Assembly (NCBI GenBank): GCA_028343845.1
Contig: JAOLZO010000026.1
Span: forward strand, 1 to 36,052
From: Verrucomicrobiota bacterium
GTDB lineage: Bacteria > Verrucomicrobiota > Verrucomicrobiia > Opitutales > Seribacteraceae
Length of the DNA: 36,052 nucleotides
Direction: 5' to 3'
The notes beneath the pieces are model-generated. The model worked only from the letters and a program-made list of their open reading frames with translations, was not told the DNA's origin and did not search any database. Below are positions 1 to 8,535 of the stretch, in pieces (the stretch's first letter is position 1; each line of letters begins with the position of its first letter). The position numbers and the translations under genes are program-made.

Positions 1-1
1 C

Positions 2-604
2 GCTGCCAACGGGGTCGTGCCTTCACGCTGGGAGCTCTACGACATCGAAAAAGACCGTACCGAGACGAACAACCTCGCGGCCACCCATCCGGACAAGACC
101 AAAGAGATGGCCGGGCAGTGGGACGTTTGGGCCAAGCGGGCCATGGTTTACCCAAAGAACAAAAACGCCTCCGAGGCCGACGCCTTGCCCAACCCTCCCC
201 AAGTCAAGGGACGAGCCTTCACCATCACCGCCGAGGTCGAGCATGCGAAGCCGAAAGGAGTCGTGATTTCCCACGGTGGGGTGAATTTCGGATACGCCCT
301 GTACTTTAACAAGGGGAAGCCCGCCTTCTGCATGCGCAACGGGGGTGAACTGACCGAACTGGTGGCCAAGAAAAAGGTCAAGGGACGCGTAACCCTATCG
401 GCGGCCCTTGACGACAAGACGCTCACCCTATCGGTCGACGGCAAGGAAGTAGCCCGGTGCGAATCACCCGGACTGTTCCGTGGTCAACCAGCCATTGGCC
501 TATACCTAGGCGAAGACTTCAAGGACCCGGTCGGCCAATACAAGATCCCGAACAAATTCAACGGCAAGATCCACAGCCACAAGGCTACCGTCCAAGCCCG
601 CTGA
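2..604 (+). CDS. Sulfatase, C-terminal part with lectin-like tail (5' truncated by window)
   Basis: The reading frame is already open at base 2 and ends at TGA 602-604, giving the last 200 residues of a larger protein. The first 40 or so residues (WELYDIEKDRTETNNLA, then an HPDK..EMAGQWDVWAKR helix) match the usual C-terminal end of arylsulfatases, where the product line 'ELYD...DPxExxNLA' closes the catalytic domain. About 130 further residues follow, rich in short beta strands (FTITAEVEH, GYALYFNKGKPAFCMR, VTLSAALDDKTLTLSVDGKEVA), which looks like a concanavalin/LamG-type jelly roll. Such tails in family S1 sulfatases are presumed to hold the polysaccharide. The catalytic cysteine region lies outside the window, so the substrate class cannot be judged. 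The next gene, a heparinase-like lyase, starts 77 bp downstream on the same strand, consistent with one polysaccharide-degradation unit. Confidence 0.75.
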   Translation, partial: AANGVVPSRWELYDIEKDRTETNNLAATHPDKTKEMAGQWDVWAKRAMVYPKNKNASEADALPNPPQVKGRAFTITAEVEHAKPKGVVISHGGVNFGYALYFNKGKPAFCMRNGGELTELVAKKKVKGRVTLSAALDDKTLTLSVDGKEVARCESPGLFRGQPAIGLYLGEDFKDPVGQYKIPNKFNGKIHSHKATVQAR

Positions 605-680
605 AACGAATCCCTCAACAGAAAAGAACTCGTCCACCTGAAAATACTGGAAGACGCCTAGGCTTTAAAAGGAAAAAGAA

Positions 681-3600
681 ATGAAACGCATCATAAGTAC
701 CATAACTTCCAATCTCTGTTTCGCGGGACTCGTTGTTTTCGCTGTCAACGCGATTGCCGAGACGCCAGAACTGCCGTTGCCGGCGGAGCCAAAACATGGG
801 CGACCGTATATGATGCCCGAGGCTGAGCGGCAACGCATTCGCGGGCTCATAGCTCGCGAAGGATGGGCGAAGCAGGATTACGAGCAGTTGAAGAAAAAAG
901 CGGATGGCGGCGACGGCTATTCGGCGGCATTCCTCTTCGCGCTCGAGCGCGACGCCAAGTATGTTCCCACTGCGACCAAATGGCTGCTCGGGAAGCTTGC
1001 TCCTCAGCGCGTCAAGCGTTTCAAAGACAGACTCGATGATCCCAAATTCTTCGCGGGCGGGAGACCGTGGATGGGAATTATTTTTTACCGTATCGAAGCG
1101 GAACAAATCATTGCCTTCGACTGGGTGTATGACGCACTGTCTGCTGGCGACCGCCGCACCATTCGCGACGGGCTGTTAGTCAATGCTCGCTATCGCATGA
1201 AGGCGATGGATCGCTGGTGGCACACGCCGAACCTCGTCTTCAAGCCGACCTTCGCCGTCGCGCTGACGGGACTGGTGACACGCGATCGGGAGTTGCTGGA
1301 ATGGGGATTTAGACGAACCAAACCGCATGGCCCGCACCTTGGCGGTTACTTTACCGTGCTCAATCACATGCTACGTGACGGTGGCCCGTGGCACGAGGCC
1401 CCGATCTATGCGATCGCTCACCAGGGCCTGATCCTCTCCGCGCAGATGTCTCGCTATCTCGGACTTGTGGATGGCCAGGATTGGTTCAGACACGAGATGC
1501 CCGACGGAGGCAGTCCTCGGGGGTTGATGGACTACTACATCGACACGGCCTACCCAATGGAAAAGGTTGGGAGTACGCGGCGCATCCGGGCCGCAAGCTA
1601 CGGCGACGGTTCAACCAGCGGAGGCCGTGATCTGTTTCTGATTTATCCCGGCCCGGATAAAGGAAAGGGTCCGCTGGTCCATGATGGGCTGGCCGACGCG
1701 TACCACGTTTCGGGTGATTCACGCTACGCGGCTTTCCTCGCATTACTTCCTGACTACAAGCCGAACCTGCTGAACAGGCGGCCGCTTCCATCAAAGCCGG
1801 TGCCGTTGCCAGCCGCTCCATCAAAGGTCTGGCCAAGTTACGGGCTGGCGATGCTGAGATCAGACGAGTCTCCCAGTTACTGGACTAGCGGCGATGCGAT
1901 TGCCGTCTTTCAGCTCATGGGGCAGGGCTACGGCCATGACCATCGTGACAAGTTCAGCCTGACACTGCACGGAGCCGGACGACTTTTCTACCCCGACTAC
2001 AACGCCCTCCAATACGAGAAACCGTCGATCGGCTGGACGATGAACAGCGTGGCGCATAATACCCTGTTGGTTGACGAGCAGGATACACGCAACGCCCAGT
2101 CCAATGGTCTGCGACACGACTTCAACCCGGACGTGAAGTTCCTGGCAACATCGGCAAGCGGTGTGTTTGAGGGTGTCGACCAGACGCGGGCTCTCTCACT
2201 CGCACCCGAGTACCTGCTGGACGTCTTCCATGCGTCGAGCAGGATCCCGCACACCTACGACTACCTGTTGCACAGCTTCGGCCAAGCCGAGCCCGCGCGA
2301 CCCGGAGCGTTTCGTCCCTCTGATGTGATGAAACGACGGTTTTGGCTTGTCGACGATCAGCGGACGGCGAAGGAATCGGGCGGGTGGTCTGTTGATTTTG
2401 TGCTCAAGGACGAAGCGCCGGCACGCCTCCGCCTGCATATGGCCGCGGAGCCGGATACGCAGGTCACGCTCGGTCGCTGGGGGGACGAGCTCGCGAAGCT
2501 CGTGGAGGAGCGAAAGTCGAAGCTCCCCCACCTGACGATGCTGGCCACGCGTCGCAGCGACGTCCGACAGACGGCCTTTATCACCACGCACGAACCGACC
2601 CGCGCCGGCCGGAAGCCGCGAATCACTGGCGTCACGAAGCTTGCTCAGCAACCCGACGGGGTGCTGGTTCGAGTCGATGCGTCCGACTTCACCGACTATG
2701 TAGCCGTGCGTTTCGGTGCGGATCAAACCGTGTCCAAACCGCTGCACTTTGTCATTGCCAATGACCAGTTTGCTTCGATTACGGACTACGGTTACTTGCG
2801 TGTGAAGAAGTCCGGCGAAGTCATTGGACGCGGCGACTGGAGCGGTTTCCAGCTGCCAATTCGTGCAGGACGCTTCACCCTCAACGGAAAACAGGCAAAA
2901 ACGACGCGCAAGGGCAACGACCTGCTCTTCGGTGAACCGGCGCCCGCAGACATTCCAACCGTTGCAGTAGCAGGAGAGTGTCCTTTCCCCGCGACAATAG
3001 CTCCGAGCGGTCCACTACATATGTTCGCTCAGGGCCGTCGCGATGCGGCTCTCGAAATCAAGAACACGACAGGAAAGCCTTTTTCCGGTCATGTTGAGTT
3101 CTCCACCCCGGCGGGTGTCGAGATCAAACCGGCACGGCTTGATTTCAAGTCGGTCGCGCCAGGGGAATCGGCAAACTTGCCTTTCACGGTCCAGACGGGT
3201 GATCCGGCGAAGGGGAAACAGACGCTGACTTACCGGATATTCTGGACAACCGACGACTCGACTCCGACACGCTCGGCCGACCAGCCATTGGTTGTTTACG
3301 CCGGACCGACCTTGGTCAAAGAGTACGCCAATCGGAAGGCCAACTACGTGCTCCACTCGCCCAAGTTGACCGCGCGGTTTGCCATGTTTAATGGTCTGTG
3401 CTCCCATCTCGCCGACGACGACGGCACGGTGCGACTGGACGGTTCGCCGCTGTTCACGATGTCCGACGGGGAGACGCCGCTTCTGTTCGAGAAGCAGAAA
3501 AAAGGTTACACCTGGCCGATTGAAGCTCCCGCCAATATCATTGGGAACGCTGAAGAAAAGTGCCGCTGGCAGGCATTCTTCTACGGTGGCCGGATGTCAG

Positions 3601-5147
3601 TTCGACTGATCCCGGAGTGGACCAAGTTTGAACGAGCGCATTTCGAGATTCCCGGCCGCTGGAAATCGCCCGGTGGTCCGCCGCGCTGGAAGCGGATTGT
3701 CGGCGTGGATGAAAAAGGGAAAGAATCCGACGTCCGGCCCGGCGCAAAACTGAAGGTCACGGCAGCTGAACTGGAGTTCCCCGGCGGCAAGTGGAATCTT
3801 GCGTTTCAGTTTCAACCGCCCCAGCACGTCACGTTCGAGGGGACCGGCATGAAGTTTTCCGTTAACAGTTTCACCAAGGACAACTGGCAGGTCGGTTTCG
3901 TACGCCCCGATGGGTTCGACGTCTGGCGCGGCAAGAAGAAGCTGGCGGCAAGAGTCAAAAAACAGCCAGTGGACATTCATGTGAAGGCAGGCGATGGACG
4001 AGCCGTCCAGTCGGCAATTGACAAGGCGGCCGAAGCTGGCGGCGGCACAGTCCATCTTGCTGCGGGGCGCTATCCGGTTTCGGCGAGTATTCACCTGCGC
4101 AACAACGTCCGTCTGGTCGGCGAAGCGGGTAAGACCGTTCTGGCTATGACGCCCGCAAAAACACGCGTGCGTCTGGCGAAAGACGGCAAACGATTCGTGC
4201 GACAGATCAAGCTAGCTGACTCGTCGAATCACAAGGTAGGGGACGGTGTAACAATCTCCGACACGAAGAACGCAACAGGCTTCATGGTGACAACGGCGAC
4301 CTTGGCCAAAGACCTGGGAAGTGGGGCCTTTGCTCTCGATACGTATCTTCGCTTCGATTACGATGTGAGTCGCGACGCAACCGTCCGTTCAGCCTTCCCC
4401 ATTGTCACCGGCTGGAAAGTCAACGACGTCGCGGTGGAAAACCTGATCGTGGAAGGAAACCGGAAGCAGGGTCACACGGAACACATCGGCGGTTGCCGCG
4501 GTGGTGGCATCTACTTCCACGAATGCCACAACGTGCTGGTGCGCGGTTGCACCGTGCGGAATTATAACGGTGACGGGATCAGCTTTCAGTGGAACTCCAA
4601 GAACGTCACTGTCGAAGATTGCACGGTCGAGGATAATTCGGGGATGGGCATTCATCCCGGCAGCGACTCGCACGACAGCCTGGTCCGGCGGAACATTGTC
4701 AGACGCAATGGTAACTGCGGGCTATTCATATGCGTCGCCGTCAAGCGCTGCCGCTTCGAGGATAACCGGCTCGTGGAGAACTCCGGCCCGGGCATCTCTA
4801 TCGGGAGCCGGAGCACGGACAACGCGTTTGTTGGCAATCGCATCATCGCCAACGCCAAGTCTGGAATCGAGTTTCGCGAGGAACAGGTCGATGCAGGAGC
4901 TCATCGGAATCGCTTCGAGCGCAATGTGGTCTTGAACAACGGTTCCAGTGACGAAGGAGAGAGGGCGGCCGTCGTCATTCGCGGCCACCACCATGACCTG
5001 GTATTCCGTCAGAACACGATTGGTCACGAAAAGCCAGCGGACGAGCGACGCTTCGGCATTCTCGCCGGCGCGGACTCAACGGGATTGCATTCTTCGAAGA
5101 ACACGTTTCAGAACGTCGAATCGGAAGCTCTCAGGCAGGGGGAATGA
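681..5147 (+). CDS. Heparinase II/III-like polysaccharide lyase fused to right-handed beta-helix
   Basis: This is a 1,488-residue exported protein. Residues 1-26 form a Sec signal peptide (MKRI, hydrophobic core, AIAE cleavage). Residues about 45-370 look like the alpha/alpha toroid of heparinase II/III and alginate lyases. Residues about 390-600 hold the heparinase II/III signature: a GHDHRDKFSLTLHG stretch near 418 and SVAHNTLLVDEQ near 458. These enzymes cleave uronic-acid polysaccharides (GAGs, alginate and others) by beta-elimination. The middle (about 740-1080) contains beta-rich segments I do not recognise. From about residue 1095 the protein becomes a Pectate_lyase_3/PbH1 beta-helix: a DIHVKAGDGRAVQSAIDKAAEAGGG start, a GGTVHLAAGRYPV turn, then many N-rich coils (NYNGDGISF, DNSGMGIHPGS, NSGPGISIGS). 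Most heparinase-type lyases are 600-800 residues, so the added half is unusual. The start is supported by an AGGAAAAAG stretch just upstream and by the signal peptide. Substrate is unknown; neighbouring sulfatases suggest a sulfated polymer. Confidence 0.8.
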   Translation: MKRIISTITSNLCFAGLVVFAVNAIAETPELPLPAEPKHGRPYMMPEAERQRIRGLIAREGWAKQDYEQLKKKADGGDGYSAAFLFALERDAKYVPTATKWLLGKLAPQRVKRFKDRLDDPKFFAGGRPWMGIIFYRIEAEQIIAFDWVYDALSAGDRRTIRDGLLVNARYRMKAMDRWWHTPNLVFKPTFAVALTGLVTRDRELLEWGFRRTKPHGPHLGGYFTVLNHMLRDGGPWHEAPIYAIAHQGLILSAQMSRYLGLVDGQDWFRHEMPDGGSPRGLMDYYIDTAYPMEKVGSTRRIRAASYGDGSTSGGRDLFLIYPGPDKGKGPLVHDGLADAYHVSGDSRYAAFLALLPDYKPNLLNRRPLPSKPVPLPAAPSKVWPSYGLAMLRSDESPSYWTSGDAIAVFQLMGQGYGHDHRDKFSLTLHGAGRLFYPDYNALQYEKPSIGWTMNSVAHNTLLVDEQDTRNAQSNGLRHDFNPDVKFLATSASGVFEGVDQTRALSLAPEYLLDVFHASSRIPHTYDYLLHSFGQAEPARPGAFRPSDVMKRRFWLVDDQRTAKESGGWSVDFVLKDEAPARLRLHMAAEPDTQVTLGRWGDELAKLVEERKSKLPHLTMLATRRSDVRQTAFITTHEPTRAGRKPRITGVTKLAQQPDGVLVRVDASDFTDYVAVRFGADQTVSKPLHFVIANDQFASITDYGYLRVKKSGEVIGRGDWSGFQLPIRAGRFTLNGKQAKTTRKGNDLLFGEPAPADIPTVAVAGECPFPATIAPSGPLHMFAQGRRDAALEIKNTTGKPFSGHVEFSTPAGVEIKPARLDFKSVAPGESANLPFTVQTGDPAKGKQTLTYRIFWTTDDSTPTRSADQPLVVYAGPTLVKEYANRKANYVLHSPKLTARFAMFNGLCSHLADDDGTVRLDGSPLFTMSDGETPLLFEKQKKGYTWPIEAPANIIGNAEEKCRWQAFFYGGRMSVRLIPEWTKFERAHFEIPGRWKSPGGPPRWKRIVGVDEKGKESDVRPGAKLKVTAAELEFPGGKWNLAFQFQPPQHVTFEGTGMKFSVNSFTKDNWQVGFVRPDGFDVWRGKKKLAARVKKQPVDIHVKAGDGRAVQSAIDKAAEAGGGTVHLAAGRYPVSASIHLRNNVRLVGEAGKTVLAMTPAKTRVRLAKDGKRFVRQIKLADSSNHKVGDGVTISDTKNATGFMVTTATLAKDLGSGAFALDTYLRFDYDVSRDATVRSAFPIVTGWKVNDVAVENLIVEGNRKQGHTEHIGGCRGGGIYFHECHNVLVRGCTVRNYNGDGISFQWNSKNVTVEDCTVEDNSGMGIHPGSDSHDSLVRRNIVRRNGNCGLFICVAVKRCRFEDNRLVENSGPGISIGSRSTDNAFVGNRIIANAKSGIEFREEQVDAGAHRNRFERNVVLNNGSSDEGERAAVVIRGHHHDLVFRQNTIGHEKPADERRFGILAGADSTGLHSSKNTFQNVESEALRQGE

Positions 5148-5148
5148 G

Positions 5149-5295
5149 ATGATGCGAACGTTGATCCTTAGTTTGTGCTGCATATTGTTCCTATCCCTCG
5201 GACTTTTCACTGCCGTTCAAGCGAAGGACGGGCGCTGGATCGACACGGCCGGCTTTACCGGAAAGGTCTCCGCCTGTTTGGCCAGCGAGCAGTGA
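5149..5295 (+). CDS. Small secreted peptide ORF, 48 residues (possible gene remnant)
   Basis: The ATG sits two bases after the stop of the lyase gene, so translation could be coupled. The product is a clear Sec signal peptide (MMRTLILSLCC, hydrophobic core, TAVQA cleavage) followed by only 23 residues (KDGRWIDTAGFTGKVSACLASEQ). I recognise no family. Mature exported proteins this short are rare, so it may be the surviving 5' end of a deleted secreted gene, with the join just before the hairpin at 5297. A real short secreted peptide is the alternative. The open frame continues upstream inside the lyase gene, but that part is in another frame of a real gene and should not be counted. Confidence 0.4.
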   Translation: MMRTLILSLCCILFLSLGLFTAVQAKDGRWIDTAGFTGKVSACLASEQ

Positions 5296-5296
5296 A

Positions 5297-5310
5297 GGTG
5301 GCGAGCCACC
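5297..5310 (+). terminator. Small hairpin after the mini-ORF, weak terminator candidate
   Basis: GGTGG (5297-5301), loop CGAG, CCACC (5306-5310) gives a perfect 5-bp stem with a tetraloop right after the mini-ORF stop. A run of six T lies at 5325-5330, too far from the stem for a textbook intrinsic terminator, so it may instead be a processing or protection hairpin. Confidence 0.25.
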
Positions 5311-5341
5311 CACTTTTGCTCAAATTTTTTGTGATGGATAA

Positions 5342-5400
5342 GCATGAAAATTGTGGCGCATGCCGAATTTTGCCACCACATTGCAAGTCATGAAAAGTCT
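5342..5400 (+). repeat. Leader repeat, copy 1 (5' leader and start codon of the amidohydrolase)
   Basis: This 59-bp segment matches 7185-7243 at 51 of 59 positions with no gap. It places the ATG of the downstream gene at the same offset in both copies and includes the first codons (ATGAAAAGTCT). It can fold in several ways. GCATG (5342-5346) pairs with CATGC (5359-5363). Alternatively, AAAATT (5347-5352) pairs with AATTTT (5366-5371) around GGC/GCC. GTGGC (5353-5357) can also pair with GCCAC (5372-5376). The first stem covaries between copies. A further AATTTT lies about 13 bp upstream of both copies. It could be an RNA regulatory leader or a dispersed palindromic repeat. Confidence 0.7.
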
Positions 5401-7138
5401 GACCGTAATTCGTTCATCATCCCTTGTCTTTCTCTTTCACCTAACCGGTCTTGGACTGTTCGCCGAGGAACCGGCTGATCTCATCCTGCGCAATGGCAAG
5501 ATCGTATTGGTCGACGAAAAGTTCCAAGTGGTCGAGGCTATGGCCGTGCGTGACGGAAGGGTGCAGGCAGTTGGATTGAACACGGACGTCATCAAGCTTG
5601 GCAACAGGGATACCCGCGTGATCGACCTCGAGGACAAAATGGTCCTGCCCGGTCTACTCGACTCCCACGTGCATCCGTCCGGTGCCAGCATGTTCGAGGC
5701 AAACCACGAAATTCCTCCCATGGAAACCATCGCCGACGTGCTGGCCTACATCCGCAAGCGGGCCAAGATCGTGCCCAAGGGTGAATGGATCCGGCTCTCT
5801 CAAGTATTCATCACTCGCCTAAGGGAACAGCGCTACCCATCACGAGCGGAACTCGATTCCGCGGCGCCGGAGCATCCCGTGGTCTTCCGCACGGGGCCAG
5901 ATGGCAGCGCCAACTCCCTTGCCCTTAAGGAAAACGGTATCGACAAGGCCTTTGCCGCCGAGCACCCGGAGCACGTCATGGTGGATCCCTCCACGGGCGA
6001 GCCCAACGGCATCCTGCGCCAAGCCTCCAAGGTGTTGAAATCCAAGTCCAACTCGACCTGCAAGTCATTGGACGAAAGCGCCCGCGACCAACGATTGATC
6101 AAGCTTTTCCAAGACTACAACCGGCGAGGCATCACCGGCGTGATCGACCGCAATTGCGGTAGCGGAGCCCGCACCCAGTACGAGCGCCTGCTCGATGCAG
6201 ATCTGCTCACTCTACGGGTTCGGGCCTCCCGAGGAGTCAGCGCCGGGGGGGGCAAGGCGGAAATTGAGAAACGGCTCGATGCCATCGCCGCCGATCCGTA
6301 TTTCAAGAAACCCGACCCGCGCTTCGGCATTATCGGCGTGAAAGTGTTTCAAGATGGCGGTATGCTCACAGGCAGCGCCTACTTCCAAAAGCCATGGGGA
6401 AAAAGCAAGATCTACGGCATCAAGGATCCACGCTACCGTGGCATGCAGTACGTCAAGGAGGAGCAACTGGAAACCTTGGCCCGGGCCTGCGTCCAGCACG
6501 GACTCGCCTTCACCGCCCATTGCCAGGGCGACGCCGCCACGACCACCCTCGCCCGTGTCTACGCGCGCATCGATAAGGATTTTCCCGTGGCCCCCAGCCG
6601 CTCGTCGATCACTCATTCCAGTTTCATGACTCCCGAGGCCATCCGACTTGCCGGAAAAGTGGGGTTCGGCATTGATCTTCAGCCCGCCTGGCTGCATCAG
6701 GACGGCTTTACCCTGCAGAAACATTTCGGAAAGGAACGTCTCAAGCATTTCATTCCGCTCAAGAGCCTGTTCGACGCCGGAGTCAAGGCCGGAGGCGGAA
6801 GCGACCATATGCAACGCATCGGCCCGCTCCGCAGCGTGAATCCGTACGATCCTTTCCTCGGCATGTGGATCACCCTCACCCGCAAGGCCCGTTGGATGGA
6901 CGAGCCCATCCACCCCGAGCAGGCTCTCAATCGCCGGGAAATGATCCGTTTCTACACCATCAACAATGCCTGGCTCATGCGGGCCGAAGCCGAAATCGGG
7001 TCCCTCGAACCAAGCAAACGGGCCGACTTCATAATCATCGACCGTAACCTGCTGACCTGCCCCGTCGACGAGGTTAAAACCACCGTGGTCCTCTCCACTT
7101 GGCTCGATGGAAAGCAAGTGAACCCATTGGACAAGTGA
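5390..7138 (+). CDS. Exported metal-dependent amidohydrolase (Amidohydrolase_3, YtcJ-like)
   Basis: The 582-residue protein begins with a signal peptide (MKSLTVIRSSSLVFLFHL, cleavage near FAEEPA). It then shows the classical amidohydrolase layout: a small beta sandwich (ADLILRNGKIVLVDE, VIDLEDKMVLPGLLDSHVHPSG) and a TIM barrel. Metal ligands visible are the HxH pair H93/H95, a histidine in FTAHCQGDA, one in SITHSSF, and the Asp of GGGSDHM; the C-terminal strand segment (PSKRADFIIIDRNLL) closes the sandwich. The family hydrolyses amide or related C-N bonds, but substrates of YtcJ-like members are mostly unknown. I chose ATG 5390 over an in-frame TTG at 5351 because it begins the signal peptide; the 13 intervening codons lie in the leader repeat. 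It may be co-transcribed with the propeller gene 94 bp downstream, whose leader it shares. Confidence 0.8.
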   Translation: MKSLTVIRSSSLVFLFHLTGLGLFAEEPADLILRNGKIVLVDEKFQVVEAMAVRDGRVQAVGLNTDVIKLGNRDTRVIDLEDKMVLPGLLDSHVHPSGASMFEANHEIPPMETIADVLAYIRKRAKIVPKGEWIRLSQVFITRLREQRYPSRAELDSAAPEHPVVFRTGPDGSANSLALKENGIDKAFAAEHPEHVMVDPSTGEPNGILRQASKVLKSKSNSTCKSLDESARDQRLIKLFQDYNRRGITGVIDRNCGSGARTQYERLLDADLLTLRVRASRGVSAGGGKAEIEKRLDAIAADPYFKKPDPRFGIIGVKVFQDGGMLTGSAYFQKPWGKSKIYGIKDPRYRGMQYVKEEQLETLARACVQHGLAFTAHCQGDAATTTLARVYARIDKDFPVAPSRSSITHSSFMTPEAIRLAGKVGFGIDLQPAWLHQDGFTLQKHFGKERLKHFIPLKSLFDAGVKAGGGSDHMQRIGPLRSVNPYDPFLGMWITLTRKARWMDEPIHPEQALNRREMIRFYTINNAWLMRAEAEIGSLEPSKRADFIIIDRNLLTCPVDEVKTTVVLSTWLDGKQVNPLDK

Positions 7139-7184
7139 GGGGCCTGGTTTCTGTTTTCCTCAACCGAATTTTAATCTTCGAGAT

Positions 7185-7243
7185 GCCTGAAAATTGTGGC
7201 GCAGGCCGAATTTTGCCATCAAACTACAACCCATGAAAAGTCT
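7185..7243 (+). repeat. Leader repeat, copy 2 (5' leader and start codon of the first beta-propeller)
   Basis: This is the second copy of the element at 5342-5400. The outer stem here is GCCTG (7185-7189) with CAGGC (7202-7206). Relative to copy 1 the A-T pair has become a C-G pair, and these are the only two differences in the first 34 positions. The remaining six differences fall between the structured part and the ATG. GTGGC can pair with GCCAT through a G-U pair. The preceding 46 bases after the amidohydrolase stop hold no other gene or clear signal apart from AATTTT at 7167-7172. Confidence 0.7.
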
Positions 7244-8507
7244 AGTCCTCATTCCTTCGATCCTCCTTCTGCTCGTTTCCACTTCGCTTGCCGACTGGCC
7301 GTTTTGGCGCGGTGACCTTGCGGGCTCTGGAATAACTTCCGAAACCAATCTTCCTACCAAATGGGACAAGGAGAAAAACGTGAAATGGCGGGTCGCCTTG
7401 CCCGAAGCGGGCAACTCGAGCCCCGTGATCTCCGGTGACCGGATCTTCCTCACACAGCCCAACACCGAGAAAAAGCAGCGCGGCCTGCTTTGCCTCGACC
7501 GCAAGTCGGGCAAGACGCTGTGGGAAAAGTCCGTAGCATATGAAGCCAAGGAACGCACTCACCGCACCAACCACTTTTGCTCCTCCTCGCCTGCCACCGA
7601 CGATGAACGCGTGATCGTCGCCTACGGCTCCGCGGGCATTTTCTGCTACACGCATGACGGACGCGAACTATGGCGCCGAGACCTCGGGACAATCGACCAT
7701 GTCTGGGGATACGGCAGTTCCCCCCTGCTTTACGAAAACCTGTGCATTCATTACCATGGCCCGGGCAAGGGCTCCGCCTTGGTCGCCCTGGACAAGAAAA
7801 CGGGTAAAACCGTCTGGCGCTTCGACGAACCGAGCTGGAAACCCGGCAAGCGCACCGACGGGTTCCGCGGCCAGTCCGACGGCGGAATCATCGGGGCCTT
7901 CGGCACGCCGATCATCGTCAAGGCCGGTGGTCGTGACGAGCTGATCATGAGCTTCCCCACGGAAATGAAGGCCTTCGACCCGAAGACCGGCATGGAACTC
8001 TGGTCATGCGGGGGCCTCAACCCACTGGTCTACACCTCACCCGTTCATCACGACGGCACGGTGGTCGCCATGGGCGGATACTACGGCAATTCCATCGGAG
8101 TTCAGACAGGTGGCAAAGGAAACGTCACGGGGAAACGCCTCTGGCAGGAGATTCGGCACCACGGCGGAATCGGTACTGGGGTGGCCAAGGATGGACACCT
8201 TTACGTTCAGGATGCGGGGGGGATCGCCTATTGCATCGATTTTGCCAGTGGAGCCACAAAATGGAAGGCCCGCTTGCCCGGCAGGGGAAACTCCTGGGGT
8301 TCCTTCTTACTCGCGGGCGACCTGATCTACGCCTTGAGCCAAACCGGTAACACCACCGTCTTCAAGGCGTCCCCCGAGAAATTTGAATCCCTTGGCTTGA
8401 ACGAACTGGAGGAGCGCACCAACTCCTCCATCGTAGTGGCGAAGAGCGACTTGTTCATCCGCACCCACGAGGCACTATGGAGAATCGCGACACCAAGTCG
8501 CAATTGA
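7233..8507 (+). CDS. Exported PQQ-like beta-propeller protein
   Basis: The product has 424 residues. A signal peptide (MKSLVLIPSILLLLVSTSLA) is followed by DWPFWRGD, the hallmark N-terminal start of secreted PQQ_2/pyrrolo-quinoline-quinone-like propellers of Planctomycetota and Verrucomicrobiota. Blade motifs recur: VKWRVALPEAGNSSPVISGDRIFL, LLCLDRKSGKTLWEKSV, LVALDKKTGKTVWRFD, AFDPKTGMELWSCGG, ATKWKARLPGRGNSWGSF. The fold is clear, but there is no evidence that PQQ or an enzymatic site is present; most such proteins are of unknown role and may bind polymer or act as scaffolds. ATG 7233 opens the signal peptide; an in-frame TTG at 7194 lies in the leader repeat. A paralogue lies at 9086. Confidence 0.8.
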   Translation: MKSLVLIPSILLLLVSTSLADWPFWRGDLAGSGITSETNLPTKWDKEKNVKWRVALPEAGNSSPVISGDRIFLTQPNTEKKQRGLLCLDRKSGKTLWEKSVAYEAKERTHRTNHFCSSSPATDDERVIVAYGSAGIFCYTHDGRELWRRDLGTIDHVWGYGSSPLLYENLCIHYHGPGKGSALVALDKKTGKTVWRFDEPSWKPGKRTDGFRGQSDGGIIGAFGTPIIVKAGGRDELIMSFPTEMKAFDPKTGMELWSCGGLNPLVYTSPVHHDGTVVAMGGYYGNSIGVQTGGKGNVTGKRLWQEIRHHGGIGTGVAKDGHLYVQDAGGIAYCIDFASGATKWKARLPGRGNSWGSFLLAGDLIYALSQTGNTTVFKASPEKFESLGLNELEERTNSSIVVAKSDLFIRTHEALWRIATPSRN

Positions 8508-8535
8508 TTTAGGACAACAACCAAAGACAAAAAAT

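Noticed and set aside
656..663. The palindrome GCCTAGGC just before the lyase gene as an operator.
   Set aside because: An 8-bp palindrome is expected by chance, and I see no second copy near another start.
5351..5389. TTG-initiated extensions of the amidohydrolase (and likewise 7194-7232 of the propeller) reading MWRxPNFA before the signal peptide.
   Set aside because: The extension would place 13 residues before a signal peptide, and the base changes that preserve the hairpin suggest RNA or DNA structure rather than peptide conservation. A short in-frame leader peptide is not fully excluded.
6212..7117. A 301-codon open frame antisense to the amidohydrolase gene.
   Set aside because: It lies wholly inside a gene with clear family motifs on the other strand; its product shows no recognisable motif, and long antisense frames are common in GC-rich coding DNA.
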